64,000 bases of DNA from Salinivirgaceae bacterium (GTDB taxonomy: Bacteria; Bacteroidota; Bacteroidia; Bacteroidales; SZUA-534): positions 62,001-126,000 of the forward strand of contig JAKSOL010000003.1 in the NCBI GenBank assembly GCA_024405635.1, given 5' to 3'. The notes under the pieces are model-generated. The model searched no databases. It was not told where the DNA came from and saw only the letters and a program-made list of their open reading frames with translations. Made by a program: the position numbers and the translations under genes. Below are positions 6,302-15,810 of the stretch, piece by piece; position 1 is the stretch's first letter, and each line of letters starts with the position of its first letter.

Positions 6302-8054
6302 TATATTCGTCCTTCCTTTTACGCTCGGCATGAGTTTGCTGTTTGCGTACCTTTTGCTCAAATACGCACACTGGATTTGGTTGCTTCCAACCGATGACAA
6401 ACTGCGCATCTTGAAAGGCTTTTTTAGTCAGAAGTCATTGCGAGCTTGCGGCGAGATATTTATGGAAAGTTTGCTGCACCGCAAAATCTTTAGAGTTGAC
6501 AAACGCCTTGGTTTTATGCACATGAGCCTAGCTTTTGGCTGGTTTTTGCTTATAGTTATTGGCGCAATTGAGGCACACACATACGCTGGCGGTAGCGCAC
6601 CATTCTATTTCCCTATTTTCTTCCGATTTTTTGTTCCCTACGAGGCCGATTTTTTTCTTTCATCGGTTTATGTGCAACTGATGGACGCCGCCTTGTTGCT
6701 TGTTTTAACAGGCGTAGGCATGGCATTCGCCAAACGATTTAAATCGAACATAGTGGGAATGAAAAAGACCACAAAACTTCGTCGCCGCGACAAGGCAGTG
6801 CTTTATTCTTTGTGGCTTATCTTCCCAATGCGTTTGTTGGCCGAGAGCACAACAAGTGGATTGCACAACTCGGGCGGCTTTCTTACAGGAACGCTCGGCA
6901 CCATCATGTCGTACATTTTGCCTTTGCAATATATGGAGTACCCACTCTGGTGGGGCTATTCAATAGTGTTGTGCATCTTCTTTTTGGGTTTGCCAACAAG
7001 CCGATACATGCACATTCCAACCGAAATGGTGCTCATCTTCTTCCGCAATTGGGGCATCAAGCTCCGTCCCGATAATCCAATTCTTGAAGAGGTGATGATT
7101 CTGTCGTGCCCACGTTGCGGCATTTGCATTGACCGCTGTCAACTCAATACCAATCTTAACATTAACGATACTCAGGCGGTTTATTTCTTGCAGCGCATAC
7201 GTCGAAACGAAGACTATACCGCACAAGCAAACAATTGTTTAATGTGTGGTCGATGCGCATCGGTATGTCCAGTTGGCATCGATTTAAATGCAATCCGAAA
7301 CCGACGCCGATTGAATTTTACTCCAAAAGAGGTGGTTTTGCCATACGATAATAAGCAGCAACGCCAAGCCAAAGTAGTCTATTTTGCAGGTTGCATGGGG
7401 CATCTTACGCCGCATATCAAAAACGCAATGGTGAAGATTTTGCAAGCATCGGGCGACGATTTTTGGTTTATGGACGAAGAGGGCGGAGTGTGCTGTGGCC
7501 GACCAATGAAACTTGCCGGGCAGGTTGATGCCGCTCGTCAGTTGATGGATAAAAATCGTGCCACTATTTTGCAAAGCGGTGCTACAGTTTTAGTTACGTC
7601 GTGCCCAATTTGCTATAAAGTTTTTAAAGAAGAATATAATCTGAATATCAGCATTTTACATCACACTGAATACATTGAGCAGTTACTAAAAAGCGGAAAA
7701 CTAAAAGTTACTCGTCAAGATATGATGGCGGTTTATCATGACCCTTGCGAATTAGGTCGTGGCAGTGGCATTTATGAGCAACCTCGCAATGTTTTGTCAG
7801 CAGTGGCAAACCTAACTGAAAGTAGCAACGAGCGCCGCGACTCGCTTTGCTGTGGTGGTAGTTTGGCCAACCTTACTCTGCCATCGGCAAAAAAACACGA
7901 ACTGGCAAAGCAAACCATGCAAGTGCTTACTGCCAACAATCCCGATTTGGTAGCAACAGCCTGCCCATTGTGCAAACGAACTTTGCAACGTGCTGGCGAC
8001 ACTTTGGTTATGGACATTGCCGAAGTTGTTGCTAAAGCAATGGAATGCAAATAG
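6276..8054 (+). CDS. Fused membrane/HdrD protein (HdrE-HdrD or DsrM-DsrK type)
   Basis: A 592-residue protein. Residues 1-250 contain about five or six membrane segments with histidines (His82, His197, His246) that could ligate b-type heme, as in HdrE/DsrM/NarI-like subunits. Two 4Fe-4S motifs follow (Cys278/281/284/288 and Cys321/324/327/331). Two intact CCG domains end the protein: Cys373, Cys406-407, Cys443/446; and Cys491, Cys525-526, Cys563/566. This is a fusion of the quinone-side membrane subunit with the HdrD-like catalytic subunit. It can be inferred to couple the (mena)quinone pool to the soluble HdrABC-like proteins of the same operon. Nearer Met codons at 6282 and 6291 are alternative starts. 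Confidence 0.85.
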   Translation: MQMTQMPFDIFVLPFTLGMSLLFAYLLLKYAHWIWLLPTDDKLRILKGFFSQKSLRACGEIFMESLLHRKIFRVDKRLGFMHMSLAFGWFLLIVIGAIEAHTYAGGSAPFYFPIFFRFFVPYEADFFLSSVYVQLMDAALLLVLTGVGMAFAKRFKSNIVGMKKTTKLRRRDKAVLYSLWLIFPMRLLAESTTSGLHNSGGFLTGTLGTIMSYILPLQYMEYPLWWGYSIVLCIFFLGLPTSRYMHIPTEMVLIFFRNWGIKLRPDNPILEEVMILSCPRCGICIDRCQLNTNLNINDTQAVYFLQRIRRNEDYTAQANNCLMCGRCASVCPVGIDLNAIRNRRRLNFTPKEVVLPYDNKQQRQAKVVYFAGCMGHLTPHIKNAMVKILQASGDDFWFMDEEGGVCCGRPMKLAGQVDAARQLMDKNRATILQSGATVLVTSCPICYKVFKEEYNLNISILHHTEYIEQLLKSGKLKVTRQDMMAVYHDPCELGRGSGIYEQPRNVLSAVANLTESSNERRDSLCCGGSLANLTLPSAKKHELAKQTMQVLTANNPDLVATACPLCKRTLQRAGDTLVMDIAEVVAKAMECK

Positions 8055-8070
8055 AAAAGCCAGCGTAAAT

Positions 8071-8112
8071 AAAAAAGCCGCTTTCAAAATTTTTTTTTTG
8101 AAAGCGGCTTTT
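8071..8112. terminator. Bidirectional terminator
   Basis: A strong inverted repeat (AAAGCCGCTTTCAAAA and its complement) with A/T runs on both sides lies between the convergent HdrDE-like and DUF5606 genes and can serve both. Confidence 0.85.
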
Positions 8113-8130
8113 CATTTATAATCAAGAATG

Positions 8131-8637
8131 TTACTCTTCGCTCTTTTTAGCCGATTTTTTAGCAGCAGTTTTCTTTGCTTTAGGTTTTTCTTCAGCAACA
8201 GGAGCCTCTTCAACCTTTGCTTGTTCTGCCTCTGCAGCAACTTCATCGTCTTTGTCAAGCTCTGAAAGTAGGTTGTTAGCTTGCAGAATGTTGTACCATG
8301 TCAACACTTTTTTAATGTGCGAAACATAAACACGATCTTGGTCATAGTTTGGCATAGCCTCAAGAAAATAACTTTTCAAGGTTTTGTCGTCAGACTTTGC
8401 GCTCACAGCTGCACCACCATTTTCTTTTGCACGAATTGCTTTAAATACGTCAACTAGTGGCATATCGGTGCCGTCGTTGCAAAAAATTGCAATATCGCCC
8501 ATTGAGCTGATTTTTGACGTGGCAAAAGCTGGCATACGTTTTTTAGTCTCAACATTCTCAACCAATACACCGTTTTTGGTGCTCGAAATAAGTTTGAATA
8601 AACCTGAATAGCCCGAAATGGCTAAAATGTCTTTCAT
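8131..8637 (-). CDS. DUF5606 domain protein
   Basis: A 168-residue cytosolic protein. The N-terminal domain (about residues 1-130, beginning M-K-D-I-L-A-I-S-G-Y-S-G-L-F-K) matches the Bacteroidota-restricted DUF5606 family, of unknown function. The C-terminal 35 residues are a low-complexity tail of Glu/Ala then Lys/Ala, resembling histone-like basic tails. It is monocistronic, with its own promoter and a bidirectional terminator. The strong family conservation in the phylum suggests a housekeeping role, but none can be named. Confidence 0.75.
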   Translation of the reverse strand: MKDILAISGYSGLFKLISSTKNGVLVENVETKKRMPAFATSKISSMGDIAIFCNDGTDMPLVDVFKAIRAKENGGAAVSAKSDDKTLKSYFLEAMPNYDQDRVYVSHIKKVLTWYNILQANNLLSELDKDDEVAAEAEQAKVEEAPVAEEKPKAKKTAAKKSAKKSEE

Positions 8638-8664
8638 ATTGTTTTCGTTTTAAAATTCTGGTGG

Positions 8665-8693
8665 CAAATGTATCAATTATTGCAAATCGTCAA
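8665..8693 (-). promoter_or_regulatory. Promoter of the DUF5606 gene
   Basis: On the minus strand TACATTTG (8665-8672) matches the TAnnTTTG consensus exactly, with TTG 18 bases upstream (8691-8693). Confidence 0.6.
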
Positions 8694-8792
8694 TCAAACT
8701 GATGCGGCAAAACGCGTGAGTGAATTTGTCTGCATTATTATTTTGTTCGTCAATTAAAATCGTTCATTTATATGTCAAATTGTGGCTTTTCG

Positions 8793-8800
8793 TATTTTTG
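8793..8800 (+). promoter_or_regulatory. -7 box of the sensor phosphatase gene
   Basis: TATTTTTG lies 15 bases before the ATG at 8815. It implies a leader of only a few bases and supports the 8815 start. Confidence 0.5.
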
Positions 8801-8814
8801 CGCAATTTATATAC

Positions 8815-11800
8815 ATGAAACATTGGCTCACCATATATCTAATTTTGATTGCCCAACTATTGTCGGCGCAAGTGAATAAGTATGGTAACATGTTGGTTAC
8901 CAACTACACAAACAACGACTATGGGGCAAATCCGCAAAACTGGGGAATTACTCAAGACCCCCGTGGTGTGATTTATGTGGCCAATACCGATGGCGTTCTT
9001 GAGTACGACGGATACGCATGGAAACTCATTTCATTAAATGACGAACAAACAGCACGCTCCGTTGCCAGCGACTTTTCCGATGGTACTATTTATGTAGGCT
9101 CAATGGCCGAAATAGGCTACCTGGCTGCCGATAGCATAGGTTCGTTGTGCTATGTATCGTTAATGGATAAAGTTCCTCATGGCATTGAATTTAGCAACGT
9201 TGATAAAATCTTTTTTGATACTCTAAATGTTTATTTCTGTGCTCCAGAATATATTCTTGTTCTTAGCAAATCAACTCATACCATTGAAAGTTGGCCAATG
9301 CCTGTTAGCACATTCTTATCATTTATGGTTAATGGCAATCTGCTCACTTCAACAAGATACGAGGGTTTAAAACAAACATCGTCAACCGGCATTGTAACAA
9401 TGAAAAATGCGCAAACAATGGAGCCGTTGATTGACGTTGAGGCTATTGACAATGAAAATATTATTGTTGAAAGTAGAACTCAATTTTATCAGTATAATAT
9501 AAACACTGGCGAAAAAACACCATTTCCAAAAGCCAAAGAGGTGTTTGATTATATGAACAAAAACATGGCGCTAGTTTATGGTTTGGAAAAAACCACCGAC
9601 GGCCGTTTTGTTATGGGAGCTGCGCTAAGTAAGGATTATGTACTCACTTTCTTCGATAAAAACTTTGAAGTAAGCAATGTTGTTAACCGTTACAACGGAA
9701 TTCAAGACAACACAACATTCGATATGAAGGCTACCAACGATGGAAACGTATGGGCCGCAATGAATGTTGGAGTGTCGCGCGTTGAATCACACTTACCTTT
9801 GGCAAAATTTGGTACCGAATCGGGGCTTGAAGGCGTTATGCTTGAAGGCGTTAATGTTAATGGTGAACTATATTTTTCTACTTCCGAAGGTCTGTTTTAT
9901 CGCTCCCAAAACAAACTTGGCTTTGCCGAATTGAAAAAAGTAGAAGGACTTGATATTCCTGTTATAACGGTTATTGAGTACACGGAGCCATACTCAAAAA
10001 AGAAAATGTTGATGGCTGGCACTCAAAATGGCCTTTTCAAAATAATTGACCATAAAGCAAGGCTTATTGATACCTATCCTGCCAATAAAATATACCAATC
10101 GAAAATTGACCCACGCATTTTATATGTTAACTGTTACGAACTTGTTCATTTTGAATTTAATACCGACGATAAGTTCGTGATAAAAGAAAATATACCAGGC
10201 TACGAAAAAGTGCGAAATTACGCAATGGGCGTTTGCGAAGATGCGAATGGCGACTTTTGGATTTCGCCTGAAATGCAGGGCGTAATGCGCAAACCCGCTG
10301 GTCAAGATACGCTAATACCATACGGCTTGCAAAACGGATTGCCAATTATGCAGCATATTACCATCTTTACAAGCCACAAAGGTGAACCTTTATTCTGCAC
10401 ACCCAAGGGCGTTTATACTTTTAATCGTCAAACCGACCAATTTGAACCTTATGCTCCGTTTATTGGTTTAAGTTCCAACGAAACCGACCAAATAGTTAGC
10501 CTTTGCCATTACGGAAAAGGTTATGCTGTTTTGCGTAAAAATGGAATTAAGAATTGGTTCGAAATTCTTTTGCCCGACTCAACCGGTCAACTAAAAATTT
10601 TTGATACACCATTAAAACGCATGCCAGGTACCATGAGCGAAATGCTTTATGTTGACGATGAAGGTGTGTTGTGGATGGGGCAAAATACTGATGTATATAG
10701 TTTTAAGGGTGACACATCATTGTCATTCGAGAGCATGGTTAACCATTACTCATGCGCAAAGCCTTTTAATACTCTGATTCGTAAAGTGTCGAGCCGTAAT
10801 GTTGAGCTATACAATGGTGCTCCAATTAAAACTAGCAACTATGACAAAATAGCGACTCTTCCGTATTCTGATAATAACGTCGATTTTAGATTCTCGGCAA
10901 CTTTCTTTGAGCAAGAACAAAAAACCGAATTCTCGTGGATGCTTGTTGGTCAAGATAAAGAATGGTCGTCGTGGGCGCTGCATCACCATGTAAATTACAA
11001 TAACCTAAAAGAAGGATTGTATAAGTTTAAGGTTAAATCGCGTAACATTTATGGTCAAGAAGGTTCAATTGAGACTTTTGCTTTTCGTGTTAAACCGCCA
11101 TTTTATCGTACCTTATTAGCGTATGTTTTATACACACTGATAGGAACCTTCATAATGTTCTGCATTGTTAAACTTAACAACCAACGTTTGTTTTACGAAA
11201 AAGAACAACTTGCAAATGAGGTTCATAAGCATACTATTGAAATTGAATATCAGAAAGAGGCTATTGAGACACAAAAAGAGGAGATTGAACAAAGTATTCG
11301 ATATGCAAGTCGTATTCAGCGAGCTTTGTTTCCTCCGCAAGATGTTATTGATGCAGTTTTCCCAAAAAACTTCTTGATTTATCAACCTCGCAACGTGGTA
11401 AGTGGCGATTTTTATTGGATTTCGCAAACTGCCAATCGCAAAATATGTGTTGTTGCCGATTGTACAGGGCATGGCGTTCCTGGCGGTTTTATGAGTATGC
11501 TTGGTTTTGCGTTTCTTAACCAAATTGTTGACGATACAATATCTTGTGAAAATATATTGTATGAGCTACGAACATTAATTATCAGCAACTTGCGTCAAGA
11601 GGTGACAAACGAAAATAGTAACCGCGATGGTATGGACGTAGGCGTTTTTACCCTTGATACCAAGACTAATCATTTTGAATTTGCAGGAGCCAACCGCCCT
11701 GCTATTATAATACGAGGCGAGGAGTTGATTTACATTAAGGGCGACCGTATGGCCATCAGTATTGACGACCACTTTAACGACAGATTCACAAAAAGAACTT

Positions 11801-12030
11801 TCGATTTGGAATCTGGTGATAAAATATACATGTTCTCCGATGGTTATGTTGACCAATTTGGCGGCGAACACGGTAACAAACTATTAATCAAGAATTTTAA
11901 AGATGTATTGATGCGCGTGAGTAAAATGCCTATGAAGGATCAAAAACGAGAATTAGAGTCGTACTTGGTTAAATGGCAAGGCAAAAATATGCGCACCGAC
12001 GACGTGATAGTGTTAGGTATCGAAATTTAG
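8815..12030 (+). CDS. Periplasmic-sensor SpoIIE-type protein phosphatase
   Basis: A 1071-residue single-pass signalling protein. A signal peptide is followed by a long periplasmic region with Reg_prop-like beta-propeller repeats (recurrent G-V-L-E-Y-D-G, G-L-F-K and D-G-N-V-W-A segments) and a Y_Y_Y domain near residues 700-760. One membrane helix lies at about 765-788, then a Glu/Gln/Lys-rich coiled coil and a C-terminal SpoIIE/PP2C phosphatase with the metal sites G-D-F-Y-W (about 862), D-C-T-G-H-G (881) and S-D-G-Y-V-D (1007). The output is thus dephosphorylation of a Ser/Thr target rather than a histidine kinase. The start at 8815 removes an unlikely 11-codon extension. The target is not adjacent; a SiaC-type protein lies at 61.6 kb. 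Confidence 0.85.
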   Translation: MKHWLTIYLILIAQLLSAQVNKYGNMLVTNYTNNDYGANPQNWGITQDPRGVIYVANTDGVLEYDGYAWKLISLNDEQTARSVASDFSDGTIYVGSMAEIGYLAADSIGSLCYVSLMDKVPHGIEFSNVDKIFFDTLNVYFCAPEYILVLSKSTHTIESWPMPVSTFLSFMVNGNLLTSTRYEGLKQTSSTGIVTMKNAQTMEPLIDVEAIDNENIIVESRTQFYQYNINTGEKTPFPKAKEVFDYMNKNMALVYGLEKTTDGRFVMGAALSKDYVLTFFDKNFEVSNVVNRYNGIQDNTTFDMKATNDGNVWAAMNVGVSRVESHLPLAKFGTESGLEGVMLEGVNVNGELYFSTSEGLFYRSQNKLGFAELKKVEGLDIPVITVIEYTEPYSKKKMLMAGTQNGLFKIIDHKARLIDTYPANKIYQSKIDPRILYVNCYELVHFEFNTDDKFVIKENIPGYEKVRNYAMGVCEDANGDFWISPEMQGVMRKPAGQDTLIPYGLQNGLPIMQHITIFTSHKGEPLFCTPKGVYTFNRQTDQFEPYAPFIGLSSNETDQIVSLCHYGKGYAVLRKNGIKNWFEILLPDSTGQLKIFDTPLKRMPGTMSEMLYVDDEGVLWMGQNTDVYSFKGDTSLSFESMVNHYSCAKPFNTLIRKVSSRNVELYNGAPIKTSNYDKIATLPYSDNNVDFRFSATFFEQEQKTEFSWMLVGQDKEWSSWALHHHVNYNNLKEGLYKFKVKSRNIYGQEGSIETFAFRVKPPFYRTLLAYVLYTLIGTFIMFCIVKLNNQRLFYEKEQLANEVHKHTIEIEYQKEAIETQKEEIEQSIRYASRIQRALFPPQDVIDAVFPKNFLIYQPRNVVSGDFYWISQTANRKICVVADCTGHGVPGGFMSMLGFAFLNQIVDDTISCENILYELRTLIISNLRQEVTNENSNRDGMDVGVFTLDTKTNHFEFAGANRPAIIIRGEELIYIKGDRMAISIDDHFNDRFTKRTFDLESGDKIYMFSDGYVDQFGGEHGNKLLIKNFKDVLMRVSKMPMKDQKRELESYLVKWQGKNMRTDDVIVLGIEI

Positions 12031-12086
12031 TGTTGTTAACTAAATGTGTATCGATATCGATTTTCTTAACTATAACTAGCTGTAAA

Positions 12087-12848
12087 TCAGCCATTTTGTC
12101 GCATAAACTCTGCGCAAGTTATTGCAGTTGCTATTGATACGTTCAACGATTCAATCCCTCCGTTTTCTTTTGCATACGATGGTATTAAAAGGTTGTTACT
12201 CATCGCCTTGCTTATTTCTGGCGATAAACCTTTTGACTCGTTTCCCATAAATACAATGGCCGATTTAGGCAGTTTGTGTTTGTAAATATTGCTGCCATCA
12301 AGGCGAGTGCCGTAGGTAGCAATACCAAGTTTATTGGCCTCAATTATTAAATCTGAAAGGTATGTGTAGCAAACATTTACACGAAAAATGGCGCCCATGG
12401 TCGATTGTATAACTTTTGGGTTGAAAAGGTCAACAGTTTCGGGCGAGCAAAAAACTGTGTTTACGCCAAACCATGCGGCAGTTCTAACAATAGTACCAAG
12501 GTTGCCTGGGTCTTGAATATTGTCAAGGGCAATGCTCAACCCATTTGGAATGCGCAATTCACTCTCTTTTGGCAATCGAACCAAACCTAGTGCTTGGTTG
12601 GGGGTTTTTAAAAAACTAATGCGATTTAAATCTTTTTCGCTTATCTCGCTAATAATTTGACCTTTGCGCGTGAGTTGAGATAATTCGTTAAACAATGGTT
12701 GGGTAGCAAAAATCTCAACCACATCAAATTTGCTGGTTAACAGTTCTTTAATCATTTTTTCGCCCTCAACTACAAATAGTCCGTTTTCGCGACGCGATTT
12801 TTTTGAATCAAGAGTCTTAATTAGTTTTATTGTATTGTTAGTCAGCAT
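12087..12848 (-). CDS. TrmH/SpoU family RNA 2'-O-methyltransferase
   Basis: A 253-residue SPOUT enzyme. The N-terminal substrate-binding part (L-F-V-V-E-G-E-K-M) is followed by the knotted SAM-binding domain with motif 1 (N-I-Q-D-P-G-N-L-G-T-I), motif 2 (F-M-G-N-E-S-K-G-L) and motif 3 (E-S-L-N-V-S-I-A-T-A). It uses SAM to methylate a ribose 2'-OH in rRNA or tRNA; whether the target is 23S rRNA, as for RlmB, cannot be said. It is the last gene of the SUI1-SNF2-TrmH operon, 6 bases after the helicase stop. Confidence 0.87.
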   Translation of the reverse strand: MLTNNTIKLIKTLDSKKSRRENGLFVVEGEKMIKELLTSKFDVVEIFATQPLFNELSQLTRKGQIISEISEKDLNRISFLKTPNQALGLVRLPKESELRIPNGLSIALDNIQDPGNLGTIVRTAAWFGVNTVFCSPETVDLFNPKVIQSTMGAIFRVNVCYTYLSDLIIEANKLGIATYGTRLDGSNIYKHKLPKSAIVFMGNESKGLSPEISKAMSNNLLIPSYAKENGGIESLNVSIATAITCAEFMRQNG

Positions 12849-12854
12849 ATTAAA

Positions 12855-15785
12855 TCAACTAAATAGTTCCATTATAGTGTCCATTGATAGGCCTTTAAGC
12901 GGGTTGTTTGTGTTTATAAACATGTTTGACAACTCCGTCTTTCGGTCTTGCAATTTTATTATTTTTTCTTCAATGGTGTTTTGTGTTATAAATCTGTAAA
13001 CAAATACGTTACGAGTTTGACCAATTCGGTGTGCGCGGTCAATGGCCTGGTTTTCGGCTGCTGGGTTCCACCATGGGTCAAGTATAAATACATAATCGGC
13101 CGAGGTAAGGTTGATGCCAACGCCGCCAGCTTTGAGCGAAATGAGAAAAACTTGGCGTTTGCTGTCGTTTTGAAATTGTTCTATTGTTGACTTGCGGTCG
13201 ACAGTTTGTCCTGTTAGTTTGCTATATCCAATTTTTTGTTGCTGAAAATACTGCTCGTATATTTCGAGTTGCGACACAAATGAGCTGAAAATAAGCACTT
13301 TGTGGTTTTCGGAAAGAATGGTTTCAAGCACTCGTATAACTTCGTTGAATTTGCCCGAAGGCAAGTCAGAACCTGCAAGCTGAGGGTGGCACGCAAGTAG
13401 TCGCAGTTTGGTAAGCGACTGAAGAACCAAGGCCGATGTTGCTATTGCATCTTGTTTGTCGTATTGCGAAAGTAGAGTGTTGCGTATTTGCGACTTTTCT
13501 TTTTCGTACATTTTCGCTTGTTCGTCGTCCATGTCGCAAATGCATATTTGTTCGGTTTTGGGTGGTAAGTCCGATGCTACTTGCGATTTGGTACGCCGCA
13601 AGATAAATGGTTCAATTAGGCGTTGAAGGCGTTTGCTATGTTGTCCAGTTAGGTCGCGCTCAATTGGAGCTACGTAAGTGGATTTAAAATATTGCAAATT
13701 GCCCAATAAACCTGGGTTTACAAAGTTCATTTGAGTCCAAAGGTCAATCAAGTTATTTTCTATAGGTGTACCTGTTAGTACTAATTTATGCTCTGATTGT
13801 AAGCGAATTATGCTTTGGTAATTTTTTGAACTTGGATTTTTTATTGCTTGGCTTTCGTCTAGAATTATGTAGTGAAAGCGGAATTTTTCAAGTAGTTCGG
13901 TGTCGTTTCTAACTAGTCCGTAGGTGGTTATTACAATATCGTAAAGAGTAAATGCACTAACGTTTTTGGCGCGCGAAATGCCGCTGTGTATTAGCACTTT
14001 AAGGTGCGGGGCAAATTTTAAGATTTCAGATTTCCAGTTGTGAATTAGCGACAGCGGAACCACCAATAGCGATGTTGGTCGTGGACGAGGCTTTATATAA
14101 TCGGGTTCGGTAAATAAATCAAGTTGCAATGGGGTTTTAATCTCGCCACACTCTGCTTCAATGTTTTGTGCCGAGTCGGCAAGCAGAGTAAGCGTTTGCA
14201 ATGTTTTGCCAAGACCCATGTCGTCGGCTAAACAACCTCCTAAATTCAAATCGCGCAGTTGTTTCATCCAATAAAAACCGGCTAACTGATACGGTCTTAA
14301 TGTCGCTTGTAGTGCAATTGGCAGAGTATCTTTTTGTGGTTGTGGATTGCAGAGTTGTTGTTGAAGTTTTATGGCATCGGGCGAATTTATGTTGGCGGCA
14401 ATAATCAGTCCAAAGTGCTGTTTGCCAATACCAAGCGTCCCGTTTTGCTTTGGTTGCGCCATGTGCATAAGTTCGTAGTATTGGCTAAACCATTCGTTGG
14501 GAAGTATAACTATTTGCCCATCAGGTAGTTGGTATTCGCGAATGCCTTTTAGTATGTGGTTGCGCAACTTAATAAACGGAAACGAGTAACCATTGAGTGT
14601 TACATCGCCATAAAGGTCAAACCAGTCGTTGTTTGCTTTTGAACTTAAAGTTAAATCGATGTTGCCAATGTAATATTGTTGCTCAAGTTTGTCTTGTAAC
14701 ACCTTTACTCCCAATTCGTTAAGTTGGGTATAAACTTTGTTCAGCAAAGCAAGTATTTGATGCGAATTGTCGCAATGACGGTCGCAACCGGCGGGGTAGA
14801 ATGTTGTTTGGTCAACTGTTGAAAAGCCCAAAGAAGTTAGTTTTTCAATCAATTCTTTTTCAACCTGAAAATTGCGTTTTGTGCGAGTAAACGATATTTG
14901 GTCGCCATCAACTTTCATGTCGGCGAAACAACGTTCGGTATTGGTTGCATAAATTTGTTTCTGGCCGTAGTTAAAACGCAAAACCAAAGCGAGATTTAAG
15001 TTCAAATCGGTTTCAAGGTGCAAAGTGGCAACTGGCGGTTCGTCAATGCTTTTTAGCGGCATACCAATAAGGTGAACTCGTGCTGTTTTTATGCATCGTA
15101 AAATGTACTGTTCGCAGTATTTTAGTTCGTTTTCTTTGTTTATTAGAATGAAGTTTTTGCTGAAAAACGGAAGAAATTTTTTGCTGTCAAGATTTTTGAA
15201 TCGATATAATGTATTGTTTACCAAAATGTTGCATGGCTCTTGAGCGGTTAGTACCAAACTTCGTTTTCCGTGAAAAGACACCCGTTCGTTGTTGCTCAAA
15301 ATGTCGATGTGGTAATGTATGCCCTCGTTGATGCGGCTAAAAACGTAAATGGCTTGGCTGTAAGTCTCTTGAATGCTAACTTCATCGTTTTTCATCAACT
15401 TTGCTTCGCGATAATTTTGGTGAAATATTCGAATATGTTGATTTTCAATTATCTGCAAAATTTTCTTTAGACGCAGTTCAATGTATGGTCTCACACGTTG
15501 CTCAACAAATTCGGCATCAACGTGGCGTAAAAATGTAGGCATTGGCTCCTTTGAAAACTTGCGCGAAATTTCGTAATCGCTTATTTCGTCCGATATTTTT
15601 AGCAGCAAATCAAACTCGGGGCAGTATCCTTCAACATCTTTTATGTTAACGCACGAAGCATCGTCAATTGCTGAGTAAATTGAATCGGAGTCGGCAGTTG
15701 CGTTTGTGGGAGTAATAATGTGCGGAAAAAGCATTGCGCCGAACTTTCGGTGCATGCCAATAACCACAATTAGTTCGCGAGCCAT
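12855..15785 (-). CDS. SNF2-family DEAD/H-box ATPase
   Basis: A 976-residue protein. The N-terminal half (about 1-480) is a poorly conserved accessory region. A SNF2 helicase core follows, with Walker A (D-D-M-G-L-G-K-T, about 521), a D-E-S-Q box in place of DEAH (about 642), the L-T-G-T-P-I-E-N motif, and a C-terminal helicase domain with the arginine-finger motif D-R-A-H-R-I-G-Q near 910. Bacterial SNF2 proteins of this HepA/RapA-like group are ATP-driven DNA or RNA-polymerase remodelers, some in defence. No methyltransferase or nuclease partner is present here, so a housekeeping role is more likely. It starts 25 bases after the SUI1 homologue stop, in one operon. Confidence 0.87.
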   Translation of the reverse strand: MARELIVVIGMHRKFGAMLFPHIITPTNATADSDSIYSAIDDASCVNIKDVEGYCPEFDLLLKISDEISDYEISRKFSKEPMPTFLRHVDAEFVEQRVRPYIELRLKKILQIIENQHIRIFHQNYREAKLMKNDEVSIQETYSQAIYVFSRINEGIHYHIDILSNNERVSFHGKRSLVLTAQEPCNILVNNTLYRFKNLDSKKFLPFFSKNFILINKENELKYCEQYILRCIKTARVHLIGMPLKSIDEPPVATLHLETDLNLNLALVLRFNYGQKQIYATNTERCFADMKVDGDQISFTRTKRNFQVEKELIEKLTSLGFSTVDQTTFYPAGCDRHCDNSHQILALLNKVYTQLNELGVKVLQDKLEQQYYIGNIDLTLSSKANNDWFDLYGDVTLNGYSFPFIKLRNHILKGIREYQLPDGQIVILPNEWFSQYYELMHMAQPKQNGTLGIGKQHFGLIIAANINSPDAIKLQQQLCNPQPQKDTLPIALQATLRPYQLAGFYWMKQLRDLNLGGCLADDMGLGKTLQTLTLLADSAQNIEAECGEIKTPLQLDLFTEPDYIKPRPRPTSLLVVPLSLIHNWKSEILKFAPHLKVLIHSGISRAKNVSAFTLYDIVITTYGLVRNDTELLEKFRFHYIILDESQAIKNPSSKNYQSIIRLQSEHKLVLTGTPIENNLIDLWTQMNFVNPGLLGNLQYFKSTYVAPIERDLTGQHSKRLQRLIEPFILRRTKSQVASDLPPKTEQICICDMDDEQAKMYEKEKSQIRNTLLSQYDKQDAIATSALVLQSLTKLRLLACHPQLAGSDLPSGKFNEVIRVLETILSENHKVLIFSSFVSQLEIYEQYFQQQKIGYSKLTGQTVDRKSTIEQFQNDSKRQVFLISLKAGGVGINLTSADYVFILDPWWNPAAENQAIDRAHRIGQTRNVFVYRFITQNTIEEKIIKLQDRKTELSNMFINTNNPLKGLSMDTIMELFS

Positions 15786-15810
15786 TAGGTTGCCTATTGT
15801 TTTCTTGAAA

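Noticed and set aside
3182..8054. Methanogen-type CoB-CoM heterodisulfide reductase
   Set aside because: All other genes are Bacteroidota-type and no CoM/CoB or methanogenesis gene is present; Hdr-like families are used by many anaerobes.
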